A stretch of DNA of 64,000 nt from Chryseobacterium culicis (GTDB taxonomy: Bacteria > Bacteroidota > Bacteroidia > Flavobacteriales > Weeksellaceae): positions 2,202,665 to 2,266,664 of the forward strand of contig NZ_PCPP01000001.1 of the NCBI RefSeq assembly GCF_002979755.1, in the 5' to 3' direction. The notes under the pieces were generated by a model. It was not told the origin of the DNA and did no database searches. It saw nothing but the letters and a program-made list of their open reading frames with translations. The translations under genes and the position numbers were made by a program. Of the stretch, positions 8,792 to 16,680 are shown one piece after another. The stretch's first letter is position 1. Each line of letters starts with the position of its first letter.

Positions 8792-9481
8792 TTATAATAC
8801 AATCTGCTTAATAAACTCATCACTTTCAATAATCCCGTCTTTCAGTACTACATTTCTTTTGGTTTGTGCAGCAACATCCGGTTCGTGGGTTACCACGATA
8901 ATAGTTTTTCCTTCATTATTGATATCCTGAAGAAGCTTCATAATATCATGAGTGGTTTTGGAGTCCAGTGCTCCCGTCGGTTCATCTGCCAGCACCACTT
9001 TTGGATCGGTAATTAAAGCTCTTGCAATAGCTACCCTCTGTTTCTGTCCTCCGGAAAGTTCACTTGGAAGGTGATTGGCCCATTGTGCCAATCCTACTTT
9101 CTCCAGGTATTCCATCGCTTTCTGGTTTCGCTCTTTTCTCGGTACATTCTGATAGTACAGAGGAAGGGCTACATTTTCCAAAGCCGTTTTATAATTGATA
9201 AGGTTAAAAGACTGAAAAATAAATCCTAAAAACCTACTTCTGTATTCCGCAGCTTTTACTTCAGATAAATGTTCGATAGGAACTCCATCCAATTCATAGG
9301 TTCCTGAATCTTTTTCATCCAGAATACCAATAATATTAAGAAGTGTAGATTTTCCGGAACCGGAACTCCCCATAATAGAAACAAACTCTCCTTCAGAAAT
9401 ATTCAGATTAATTCCTTTAAGGACATGAAGTTTGCTTTTCCCTGTATCGTATGACTTATTTAAATCCTGAATTACTAACAT
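8792..9481 (-). CDS. ABC transporter ATP-binding protein (MacB/LolD type)
   Basis: 229 aa, a complete ABC ATPase. Walker A is GSSGSGKS (38-45), followed by a Q-loop (FIFQSFNLI), the signature LSGGQKQRVAIARAL, Walker B with VVLADEPTGALD, and a switch histidine in VVTHEPDV. It belongs to the group that drives MacB- and LolCDE-like permeases. It is the first gene of the operon, so the two permeases and the HlyD protein downstream should be its partners. No regulator is adjacent. Confidence 0.95.
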   Translation of the reverse strand: MLVIQDLNKSYDTGKSKLHVLKGINLNISEGEFVSIMGSSGSGKSTLLNIIGILDEKDSGTYELDGVPIEHLSEVKAAEYRSRFLGFIFQSFNLINYKTALENVALPLYYQNVPRKERNQKAMEYLEKVGLAQWANHLPSELSGGQKQRVAIARALITDPKVVLADEPTGALDSKTTHDIMKLLQDINNEGKTIIVVTHEPDVAAQTKRNVVLKDGIIESDEFIKQIVL

Positions 9482-9905
9482 TAAGTGATGTATGTTTTAT
9501 ACCCAATAAGTAGATGATATTTTCAAATTGTTACAAGAATAAAAATTTATTCAAATATTTTTTTGTTTAACACCACAGCCCTTTATTAATAACACTTTAC
9601 GATATTTTGTTTAACCGTAACTTAGTATTTCCATCTATTTATCCCCAGGATTGCTGTCCAGCCTATTATTCGAGCCCCTTTCATGTAAATGTGGAAAACT
9701 TTTCAGGCTAAAAGTCAGCCTATTAGTATTTAGCTCTTTCAAAATCAGTTCTTTTTTTCGAACTTTGCTATTAGTTCTTTACAAGAAATATGAATTTGGA
9801 GAAGTGAATAACTTTAATTCACAACTTACAGATAAACAAAAAGTTAAGTATTTCCGGAACGTTATCCACAAGGATCTAAATTATTTAATTATAAAGATAT
9901 TTAAT
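9482..9905. other. Intergenic gap of 424 nt: nrd control region
   Basis: The gap lies between the divergent efflux operon and nrdB and is AT-rich. It holds a weak -7-like GAACTTTG (9761-9768) on the plus strand and three DnaA-box-like sites, listed separately. Upstream frame extension of nrdB to 9651 is open but not conserved in character and begins with a poor start. No other gene is apparent. Confidence 0.55.
9639..9871. promoter_or_regulatory. Three DnaA-box-like sites upstream of nrdB
   Basis: TTATCCACA at 9863-9871 is a perfect match to the strong DnaA-box consensus. TTATCCCCA at 9639-9647 and TGTGGAAAA at 9690-9698 (opposite orientation) each have one mismatch. Three such sites in 233 bp of non-coding DNA suggest DnaA binding, either for control of nrd expression, as known in E. 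coli, or as part of an origin. I cannot tell which. Confidence 0.4.
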
Positions 9906-10880
9906 ATGGGAATTTTTGATAAAAGAGTAAGCTATAAGCCATTTGAATACCCGGAGGTTCTTCAGTTTGTAGAAGCCATCAACAAATCGTTCTGGGTGCA
10001 TTCGGAAGTGGACTTTACTGCAGATGTTCAGGATTTTCATTCGCAGTTGGAACCACATGAAAAGCATGCTGTGAAAAATGCGCTGTTAGCCATTGCACAG
10101 ATCGAGGTGTCTGTAAAGACATTCTGGGGGAATTTATACAACCACCTACCAAAGCCGGAATTCAATGGATTAGGATCTACTTTTGCAGAGTGCGAGTTTC
10201 GCCATTCTGAAGCATATTCCCGTTTATTAGAGGTACTAGGATATAACGACGAGTTTCTTAACGTAATCGAAATTCCTGCTGTAAAAGGAAGAATCGAGTT
10301 CTTAGGAAATGCGTTAAAGCATGCTAATTCTGCGACTCCGAAAGAGTATGTTTCTGCTTTATTGTTATTCAGTATTTTAGTGGAAAATGTGTCTCTTTTC
10401 TCGCAGTTTGCGATTATCCTTTCTTTCACAAGATTCAAAGGATTCATGAAAAATGTTTCCAATATCATCGCATGGACTTCAGTAGATGAGCAAATTCACG
10501 CGAATGCAGGAATCTACCTGATCAACAAAATCCGTGAGGAACAACCTGACTTATTAACAGACAGCGATATTGAAGATATCTACACCTTAGTAGACGAGTC
10601 TATCGCAAGAGAAGGGGATATCCTTAGCTGGATCTTTGAATTGGGAGAAATCGACAACGTTTCTAAAGAAGATCTTCTTAACTTCATGAAATACCGTGTA
10701 GATGACAGCTTGAAGAAAATCAATATGAAAACAAGATACAACATCACCCCTGAACAATACAGACCAATGGTATGGTTCGAGGAAGAAGTTTTTGCCAATT
10801 CATTAGATGATTTCTTTGCAAAAAGACCTGTAGACTATACGAAGCACGATAAGAGTATTACTGCAAACGATTTGTTTTAA
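9906..10880 (+). CDS. nrdB: Ribonucleoside-diphosphate reductase, beta (radical-generating) subunit
   Basis: 324 aa from the ATG at 9906 (MGIFDKRVSYKPFEYPEV); the open frame reaches back to 9651, but that extension has no RNR character. Ferritin-like R2 fold. The metal ligands and radical tyrosine are visible in the ECEFRHSEAY segment (E-x2-H-x3-Y), with later ligands in LVENVSLF and DEQIHANAG. A tyrosyl-radical class I enzyme is implied. It supplies the radical to NrdA for making dNTPs. There is no N-terminal ATP-cone, although some flavobacterial NrdB proteins carry one. It leads an operon with the small gene at 10990 and nrdA. Confidence 0.96.
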   Translation: MGIFDKRVSYKPFEYPEVLQFVEAINKSFWVHSEVDFTADVQDFHSQLEPHEKHAVKNALLAIAQIEVSVKTFWGNLYNHLPKPEFNGLGSTFAECEFRHSEAYSRLLEVLGYNDEFLNVIEIPAVKGRIEFLGNALKHANSATPKEYVSALLLFSILVENVSLFSQFAIILSFTRFKGFMKNVSNIIAWTSVDEQIHANAGIYLINKIREEQPDLLTDSDIEDIYTLVDESIAREGDILSWIFELGEIDNVSKEDLLNFMKYRVDDSLKKINMKTRYNITPEQYRPMVWFEEEVFANSLDDFFAKRPVDYTKHDKSITANDLF

Positions 10881-10890
10881 TACGGAGGGC

Positions 10891-10906
10891 GCGAGCGAAG
10901 CGAGCG
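10891..10906. repeat. GC-rich direct repeat after nrdB
   Basis: GCGAGCG-AA-GCGAGCG, a GC-only island in AT-rich surroundings 11 nt after the nrdB stop. It resembles REP-like intergenic sequence. Function unknown. Confidence 0.4.
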
Positions 10907-10989
10907 TCAAAGCAGTCAGTATTAGGATTACCCTTTTCTGACAATATAGTGGAATTGCTGTTCATGAATAAAGCACAAATACAAAAGAA

Positions 10990-11280
10990 ATGATCAATGT
11001 AATTGTAACCTATACGGTAAACCCCGAATTTGTTCCAAACAATAAAACCAATATCCAAAAGTTTCTGGAAGATTTCAAAAATTTAAATCCTTCCACCTTT
11101 GAATATAAAGTTTATGTAAAGGAAGATGGTGTTACTTTTGTACATTATTCAAACTACATCAATGAAGAAGTTCAGCATGAAGTTTTGAATGTTCCGTCTT
11201 TTAAAGAATTTCAGAGATTAAGAGATGAAAGCGGACTGAACGGTTCCCACAAAGTAGAACTTTTACAATCAATAATATAA
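10990..11280 (+). CDS. Small ABM-like (dimeric alpha/beta barrel) protein within the nrd operon
   Basis: 96 aa. The N-terminus MINVIVTYTVNPEFVP followed by a helix, then VYVKEDGVTFVHYSNY and a second helix with FKEFQRL, is the pattern of a single antibiotic-biosynthesis-monooxygenase-like ferredoxin fold. Such proteins may be small monooxygenases or ligand binders, but no catalytic residues can be assigned here. It lies between nrdB (109 nt upstream) and nrdA (56 nt downstream) on the same strand, so it is probably co-transcribed with the reductase. Its role there is unknown. Confidence 0.7.
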   Translation: MINVIVTYTVNPEFVPNNKTNIQKFLEDFKNLNPSTFEYKVYVKEDGVTFVHYSNYINEEVQHEVLNVPSFKEFQRLRDESGLNGSHKVELLQSII

Positions 11281-11289
11281 AAAAAACAA

Positions 11290-11320
11290 AATTCCGGAGT
11301 GATTCTCTCATTCCGGAATT
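11290..11320 (+). other. Intercistronic hairpin before nrdA
   Basis: AATTCCGGA (11290-11298) and TCCGGAATT (11312-11320) form a perfect 9-bp stem with a 13-nt loop. No T-run follows on the plus strand, so it is not a terminator for this operon. It may be a processing or mRNA-stability element 17 nt before nrdA. Confidence 0.6.
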
Positions 11321-11336
11321 CGAAAATATAACATCT

Positions 11337-12995
11337 ATGGAAGAGCAAAATTCAAATATATGGTGGCTCAATGAAGAGTCTGAGCAGATGCTGAACAGAG
11401 GATATCTGTTGAAAGGTGAAACGGTAGACGGAGCTATCGACAGAATTACCACTGCCGCTGCAAAAAGGTTATACAAACCTGAACTTCAACCTGCATTCAA
11501 AGAAATGATCACAAAAGGATGGATCAGTTTCTCTTCTCCTGTATGGGCGAATATGGGAACAGAAAGAGGTCTTCCTATCTCATGTTTCAACGCTCACATT
11601 CCGGACAGCATTGAAGGTATTACTCACAAAATGGGTGAAGTAATCATGCAGACTAAAATCGGAGGAGGTACTTCAGGGTATTTCGGAGAATTGAGAAACA
11701 GAGGAACCGCTGTAACGGATAACGGAAAATCTTCAGGAGCAGTTTCATTCATGAAGCTTTTCGATACGGCAATGGATGTTGTTTCTCAAGGAGGCGTAAG
11801 AAGAGGTGCTTTTGCTGCTTACTTAGATATTGACCACGGAGATATTGAAGAATTTTTATCCATTAAAGATATCGGTAGCCCGATTCAGAACCTGTTTACC
11901 GGAGTATGTGTACCCGATTACTGGATGCAGGATATGATTGACGGTGATATGGAGAAACGTAAAGTTTGGGCAAGAGTATTGGAAAGCCGTCAGCAAAAAG
12001 GTCTTCCTTATATTTTCTTCACAGACAACGTAAACAGAAATAAACCTCAGGTGTATAAAGATTTGGGAATGACGGTGAACGCAAGTAACCTTTGTTCTGA
12101 GATCATGCTTCCATCCACAATGGAAGAATCTTTCATCTGCTGTCTATCTTCCATGAACCTTGAATTGTACGATGAGTGGAAAGATACAGATGCTGTAAAA
12201 TTAGCAGTATACTTCCTGGATGCTGTATTATCTGAGTTTATTGACAAAACTGAAGGTAATTATTATCTGCAGGGAGCAAGAAACTTCGCCATGCGTCACA
12301 GAGCTCTTGGATTAGGAGTTTTAGGATACCATTCTTATTTACAGAAAAATATGATTCCGTTTGAAAGCTTCGAAGCAACTCAGTTCAATGCAAGAGCATT
12401 CAGACATATTAAAGAACAGGCTGAGCAAGCTTCAAGAGAACTTGCCAACATCTATGGAGAACCGGACGTATTGAAAGGATATGGATTAAGAAATACCACC
12501 ACAATGGCTATCGCTCCTACCACTTCAAGTTCTGCAATCCTGGGACAAACTTCCCCTGGAATTGAGCCTTTCTCTTCAAACTATTATAAAGCAGGTCTTG
12601 CTAAAGGAAACTTTATGCGTAAGAACAAATACCTGGCAAAACTTTTGAAAGAAAAAGGACTGGATAATGAAGAAACGTGGAGAACCATCATGTTGAACCA
12701 CGGATCGGTACAACACCTGAATGAGCTTACTCCTGAAGAAAAAGCAGTATTCAAAACATTCAAAGAAATTTCTCCGATGGAGATTATTTCTCAGGCAGCA
12801 CAGAGACAGCAATACATTGACCAGGCACAATCACTGAATCTTCAGATTCCTTCTACAATGCCTGTAAAAGATGTAAACTATCTTTATATTGAAGCTTGGA
12901 AAAAAGGAGTAAAAACGCTTTACTACCAAAGAAGTTCATCCGTTTCAAAAGAAATGATGGTTAACTTCGTTTCATGTTCAAGCTGTGAGGCATAG
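11337..12995 (+). CDS. nrdA: Ribonucleoside-diphosphate reductase, alpha (catalytic) subunit
   Basis: 552 aa, short for class I NrdA (E. coli about 760) because the N-terminal ATP-cone is absent. Catalytic parts are intact: LPISCFNAHI holds the first redox cysteine, NLCSEIMLPS the thiyl-radical Cys with the Asn and Glu partners, and CCLSSMNLELY the second redox cysteine. LYYQRSS carries the radical-transfer Tyr pair and the C-terminal SCSSCEA the swinging CxxC. The enzyme reduces ribonucleotides to deoxyribonucleotides with NrdB. Without an ATP-cone in either subunit, overall activity should not be shut off by dATP in the classical way. A terminator follows at once. Confidence 0.95.
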   Translation: MEEQNSNIWWLNEESEQMLNRGYLLKGETVDGAIDRITTAAAKRLYKPELQPAFKEMITKGWISFSSPVWANMGTERGLPISCFNAHIPDSIEGITHKMGEVIMQTKIGGGTSGYFGELRNRGTAVTDNGKSSGAVSFMKLFDTAMDVVSQGGVRRGAFAAYLDIDHGDIEEFLSIKDIGSPIQNLFTGVCVPDYWMQDMIDGDMEKRKVWARVLESRQQKGLPYIFFTDNVNRNKPQVYKDLGMTVNASNLCSEIMLPSTMEESFICCLSSMNLELYDEWKDTDAVKLAVYFLDAVLSEFIDKTEGNYYLQGARNFAMRHRALGLGVLGYHSYLQKNMIPFESFEATQFNARAFRHIKEQAEQASRELANIYGEPDVLKGYGLRNTTTMAIAPTTSSSAILGQTSPGIEPFSSNYYKAGLAKGNFMRKNKYLAKLLKEKGLDNEETWRTIMLNHGSVQHLNELTPEEKAVFKTFKEISPMEIISQAAQRQQYIDQAQSLNLQIPSTMPVKDVNYLYIEAWKKGVKTLYYQRSSSVSKEMMVNFVSCSSCEA

Positions 12996-13021
12996 GACCA
13001 AGTAATAAACACGCTATATTT

Positions 13022-13058
13022 ACAAAAGCATACCGAGAGGTGTGCTTTTGTCGTTTTT
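13022..13058 (+). terminator. Intrinsic terminator of the nrd operon
   Basis: ACAAAAGCATACC and GGTGTGCTTTTGT pair over 13 bp with one G-T wobble and a 4-nt loop, followed by CG and five T. It begins 27 nt after the nrdA stop. Confidence 0.88.
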
Positions 13059-13085
13059 CAAAGAAATGCTCTGAAATTTTTGGTT

Positions 13086-13093
13086 TATATTTG
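13086..13093 (+). promoter_or_regulatory. Promoter -7 element of the DUF72 gene
   Basis: TATATTTG matches TAnnTTTG exactly, 30 nt before the ATG at 13124 and just after the nrd terminator. No clear -33 TTG is seen. Confidence 0.5.
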
Positions 13094-13123
13094 TGTTTAT
13101 TGTTTAATACCAAAACTACAGAT

Positions 13124-14014
13124 ATGAAATTCGGACAAGTAGAAGACCCTTCAAAAATAGATTTCACATTACCTAAAGACCATCCCAGAACTAAAGAAAT
13201 ACTGGCACTCAATAAAAAAAGTCTGGAAAACATTTCTATCGGATGTGCAAAATGGAACAAAACAGACCTTAAAGGGTTTTATCCTAAAGGAACTAAAGAC
13301 GAACTGACCTATTATGCCACTCAGTTTAATTCTATCGAACTGAATGCTACGTTCTACGGAATGCCAACCCCTGACCAGGTAACAACATGGAAAGAAAAAA
13401 CTCCGCCAGACTTTAAATTTTTCCCAAAGATCACCAATACGGTTTCCCATTTCAGAAGACTGATTGATGTAACAGATCCGGTGACACAATTCGCATCTTC
13501 GGTTATTAATTTTGATGAAAAACTGGGAATGGCTTTCCTGCAGCTTCATGATAATTTTAAACCTAAGGATTATGACAGACTGGAAAAATTTGTAAAGGAA
13601 TGGCCTAAAGAAGTTCCTTTAGCAATCGAACTCCGAAATACGGAATGGTTTACTGATGAGGAAATCCTGAATACAACCTGTGAGCTCTTTGAAGCCCATA
13701 ACATCACCAATATCATTGTAGATACTGCCGGAAGAAGAGATATGCTTCATATGCGTCTTACAACCCCCAACGCATTTATCCGCTATGTAGGAGCCAATGC
13801 AGAAAGCGACTACGAAAGACTGGATGACTGGTTGAAACATCTCACCAAATGGAAGAAAGAAGGACTTCAGAATCTTTACTTTTTCGTACATCAGAATATT
13901 GAAAAAGCCTCTCCATTATTATCTGCTTATTTCATCAAAAAAGTGAATGAAGAATGGAAAACTGATATTCATATTCCACAAATGGCGACAGAGAGTACAG
14001 GAACGCTTTTTTAA
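13124..14014 (+). CDS. DUF72 (YecE-like) protein
   Basis: 296 aa from the ATG at 13124 (MKFGQVEDPSKIDF). The frame opens earlier, at 13040, but that part overlaps the nrd terminator and the -7 box. Family signatures include SIGCAKWNKTDLKGFYP near the start, YATQFNSIELNATFYG, FKFFPKITNTVSHF, FLQLHDNF and VPLAIELRNTEWF. DUF72 proteins adopt a TIM-barrel-like fold; their biochemical role is not settled. It appears monocistronic and cytoplasmic. Confidence 0.9.
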   Translation: MKFGQVEDPSKIDFTLPKDHPRTKEILALNKKSLENISIGCAKWNKTDLKGFYPKGTKDELTYYATQFNSIELNATFYGMPTPDQVTTWKEKTPPDFKFFPKITNTVSHFRRLIDVTDPVTQFASSVINFDEKLGMAFLQLHDNFKPKDYDRLEKFVKEWPKEVPLAIELRNTEWFTDEEILNTTCELFEAHNITNIIVDTAGRRDMLHMRLTTPNAFIRYVGANAESDYERLDDWLKHLTKWKKEGLQNLYFFVHQNIEKASPLLSAYFIKKVNEEWKTDIHIPQMATESTGTLF

Positions 14015-14126
14015 ATTTAAATAGAATAAATTCGGTATAGGTAAAACTTCCTTTTCATCATGAAAAAATTCGTATCTTAGAGTATAATGTTTTCCAACAA
14101 TCATTATACTTTAAAAAACATAAATC

Positions 14127-14357
14127 ATGGAAAAGGAAATTTGTACAATCAGTATTACCAATAACTGGCTTGGTGATGAATATATCTTTTATGAAAATCA
14201 TACCATAAAAAGAGTGTATGATAATCACAGTTTGAATTCCAATAAGAGCAAATGGCTCGAACCCAAAGAAATCAGTAAACAGAATAAGGATAAGCTGATC
14301 AAAGCCTGTCCTGAAGAATTTAAAGAACGGATTATGCAGATTCTGGATTATCCTTAA
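14127..14357 (+). CDS. Small uncharacterised protein
   Basis: 76 aa, soluble and charged, with an N-terminal beta-rich half (EICTISITNNWLGDEYIFYE) and a helical C-terminal half ending FKERIMQILDYP. No family recognised. Reality is supported by a good ATG after an AT-rich leader, by codon use like its neighbours, and by a strong bidirectional terminator that begins right after its stop codon. Confidence 0.65.
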   Translation: MEKEICTISITNNWLGDEYIFYENHTIKRVYDNHSLNSNKSKWLEPKEISKQNKDKLIKACPEEFKERIMQILDYP

Positions 14358-14358
14358 C

Positions 14359-14397
14359 AAAAAAGGTAATGAGTATTTGAAACTCATTACCTTTTTT
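14359..14397. terminator. Bidirectional terminator between convergent genes
   Basis: GGTAATGAGT (14365-14374) and ACTCATTACC (14382-14391) form a perfect 10-bp stem, flanked by six A on the left and six T on the right. It can end transcription of the 76-aa gene on the plus strand and of the membrane protein gene on the minus strand, whose stop codon it touches. Confidence 0.93.
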
Positions 14398-14989
14398 ATT
14401 TATTTTTTCTAAGGAGCAATACCAGATTGAGAAATAGAAGCAGAAAGTCCAGTGTAATCCAGATTCCTAATTTTGTATTCTCATAATTATAGGCATCTAC
14501 CTGCTTTTTGGCAGCTTCAGAAAGTTTCATACTTTGATTAATATAATTCTGTACTTCTACAATCTGATCGATATTCTTATTGGGTACAGAATGCTGAGAA
14601 AAGTACACCAGGTTTTTCTTTCCAAGATAGCCTACAATCCAGTATTCATCAGACTTATCCATTTTCAGGTATTCTATCCTGTAATATTCCGGACGTATTT
14701 TCCCTATATGCTTAGGCTCAAGGTTTGTATTTTGCTCTGTTTTGTTTACTTTGATTAGGTAAAAATCCAATGCCTGCGGAAGTTTATTAACCACCTGCAG
14801 CCCCACAGAATTATCCACAAATGCCACAGCACTTTTCTTGATAAACCAATACGTAAAAACAGAAATTGAAAAAACTACTGTTACGATACGAAACAGCTTC
14901 GCCCACTTGGCCATACTTCCTGATTTAACCTTAAACAGGATCAAGGAAAGAACACAAGCCAGAAATATTATAAAAATAATGAGTGTCAT
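14396..14989 (-). CDS. Uncharacterised membrane protein with three helices
   Basis: 197 aa. Hydrophobic helices lie near residues 2-20, 32-50 and 172-192; between the second and third is an extracytoplasmic or cytoplasmic loop of about 115 residues rich in Lys and Asn. No family is recognisable and no catalytic motif is seen. It stands alone between convergent and co-directional neighbours. The start is the ATG directly before the first helix. Confidence 0.65.
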   Translation of the reverse strand: MTLIIFIIFLACVLSLILFKVKSGSMAKWAKLFRIVTVVFSISVFTYWFIKKSAVAFVDNSVGLQVVNKLPQALDFYLIKVNKTEQNTNLEPKHIGKIRPEYYRIEYLKMDKSDEYWIVGYLGKKNLVYFSQHSVPNKNIDQIVEVQNYINQSMKLSEAAKKQVDAYNYENTKLGIWITLDFLLLFLNLVLLLRKNK

Positions 14990-15103
14990 ATTCTACAAAG
15001 ATACTTCTTCTCTTTATTTTATCTATATCTGAGGTCATTTTTTTAATTTTACCCGATCATGAAAAAGGACTTTCTCTCTTTCTCTTTGTTCAGGTTATAT
15101 TTT

Positions 15104-15748
15104 CTAGTCTACATTCCATTCTTTATAAAACTGATCAAGGAAATTCATCATATACTGATGTCTTTCTTCTGCCATTTCTTTTCCTTTTTTAGTATTCATC
15201 ATATCTTTCAGAAGCAATAATTTTTCATAGAAATGATTAATGGTTGTCCCGTTAGATTTTTTATATTCTTCTTTGGACATTCCCAATTTTGGTTTCATAT
15301 CCGGGTGGTACATCAGATTATTTTTAAAACCTCCAAAGTTGAATGTTCTGGCAATTCCGATAGCTCCTATCGCATCAATACGGTCGGCATCCTGTACAAT
15401 CTGAAGCTCAATAGGAGGATTCTCCGGTGCCTGATCTCTGTTTTTAAATGAAATATTTTCAATCACAAATAACACCTTACGGATGATTTCTTCAGAAACG
15501 CCCTGTTCTTCAAGAAATGCTCTGGATATTTGGGGAGCAATGGTTTCATCACCGTTATGAAATTTAGGATCGGCAATATCATGAAGAAGAGCAGACAATT
15601 CTACTACTTCTTTGTTACAATCTTCTGTTTCTGCTATTTTAGCGGCCAGTTTCCAGACTCTTTCAATATGAAACCAGTCGTGTCCTGCTTCAGCTCCTTC
15701 TAATTTTTCTTTTACAAATGCTACTGTGTTGTTAATCGTACTTTTCAT
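15104..15748 (-). CDS. HD-domain phosphohydrolase
   Basis: 214 aa. The HD metal site is visible: H-D in GHDWFHIERV (about residue 22), LSALLHDIADPKFH with the central HD pair, and the distal Asp in VQDADRIDAIGAIGIART. This pattern fits the YedJ/YpgQ-like group of HD phosphohydrolases, some of which act on nucleotides. The actual substrate cannot be told. Its ATG overlaps the stop of the upstream alpha/beta hydrolase by 4 nt (ATGA), so the two are translationally coupled. Confidence 0.88.
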   Translation of the reverse strand: MKSTINNTVAFVKEKLEGAEAGHDWFHIERVWKLAAKIAETEDCNKEVVELSALLHDIADPKFHNGDETIAPQISRAFLEEQGVSEEIIRKVLFVIENISFKNRDQAPENPPIELQIVQDADRIDAIGAIGIARTFNFGGFKNNLMYHPDMKPKLGMSKEEYKKSNGTTINHFYEKLLLLKDMMNTKKGKEMAEERHQYMMNFLDQFYKEWNVD

Positions 15749-16590
15749 TTATCTATCAGTTCATTTAAAATAATATCCCAAAGCTTGTTGTTGTAACTTC
15801 TAAAAAAATTGACATGTCCGATTTCTTTTTTATCAGATTCTGAAACATTTACTAACCTGTAAGTGGGTTTAAGATTAGGATAGGTGTCATTTAATAAACT
15901 CAACACACCTTTCTCTGTCAGCCATACATCATCTTCCGCCCGAATTACAAATACTTTCTGTGTCAAATTTTCAGAAAAGTTATCAATTTTCTCCAACAAT
16001 CTGTTGGTTGATTTCTTGTTTAAAATTAAGGTTCTCCAGTCATATGCGCAATTTTTTGGAAGACTTTCTCCCAGTCCGAACCAATGAGCGGGAAAATATC
16101 CTAACAATGAAGTCGTTAACGGCTGAGCAATTCCAAAGCCTAAATACGCTTCAACTTTTGTCATCCCTTTAAGGTTTCCAACAAAAGCATTTTGGGTTCC
16201 CACAAAAACAAATTCTTCGAAGATTTTGGAATCTTCATTCATTCCCAGAATCAATGCGCCTACAGAATGGCCTAAACAGTATTTTTGGTGTTCTTTAAAA
16301 GCTGATTTGATATATTGAGTTACCGATTTATAATCTTTGGAACCCCATAGTCTCATAGAACCATGAAATCCTCTCATATCTTTCGGTTTGGAAAGTCCAA
16401 TTCCCCGGTAATCATAAGTAATTACGGTAAATCCCTGTTCAGAAAAATAGCTGGCAAAAGAAAAATAAACCTGCTGTTTTACCCCAGTTGCTGAGTTGAT
16501 CAGTAATAATTTCCCATTATCTTTTTCCGGTTTAAACAAATGGGCGGTCAGCGTGACATGATCTTCTGTGGTTAGTATTAGTTTTTCCAT
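15745..16590 (-). CDS. Alpha/beta hydrolase
   Basis: 281 aa. The nucleophile elbow GHSVG (Ser in the centre) lies near residue 107, the acid is probably Asp in RAEDDVWLTEKG, and the histidine is in EIGHVNFF. An N-terminal strand order (LTAHLFKPEKDNGKLLLINSA) and YDYRGIGLS fit the serine-aminopeptidase-like (S33) hydrolases. It is soluble, without a signal peptide. It is the first gene of a two-gene unit with the HD protein (4-nt overlap). Confidence 0.88.
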   Translation of the reverse strand: MEKLILTTEDHVTLTAHLFKPEKDNGKLLLINSATGVKQQVYFSFASYFSEQGFTVITYDYRGIGLSKPKDMRGFHGSMRLWGSKDYKSVTQYIKSAFKEHQKYCLGHSVGALILGMNEDSKIFEEFVFVGTQNAFVGNLKGMTKVEAYLGFGIAQPLTTSLLGYFPAHWFGLGESLPKNCAYDWRTLILNKKSTNRLLEKIDNFSENLTQKVFVIRAEDDVWLTEKGVLSLLNDTYPNLKPTYRLVNVSESDKKEIGHVNFFRSYNNKLWDIILNELIDK

Positions 16591-16601
16591 AGTATAAAAA
16601 G

Positions 16602-16624
16602 AAAAAATCCACTATAAAAGTGGA
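16602..16624 (-). terminator. Intrinsic terminator after the PfkB kinase gene
   Basis: TCCACT (16608-16613) and AGTGGA (16619-16624) form a 6-bp stem with a 5-nt loop; on the minus strand six T follow. It lies between the kinase stop codon and the alpha/beta hydrolase start. Confidence 0.75.
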
Positions 16625-16680
16625 CATTTTACTTATATTTTTATGTTAAGTTTCAGACTTTTGATATGTCGTAAATAGCT

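Noticed and set aside
9651..9905. N-terminal extension of NrdB by 85 residues, possibly an ATP-cone
   Set aside because: The translated stretch has no ATP-cone motif and looks like translated control DNA; the normal NrdB start is at 9906.
10037..10468. 143-codon frame antisense to nrdB
   Set aside because: Shadow frame of a strongly conserved gene.
11290..11320. Terminator between the 96-aa gene and nrdA
   Set aside because: A perfect stem, but no T-run on the plus strand; kept as a plain hairpin.
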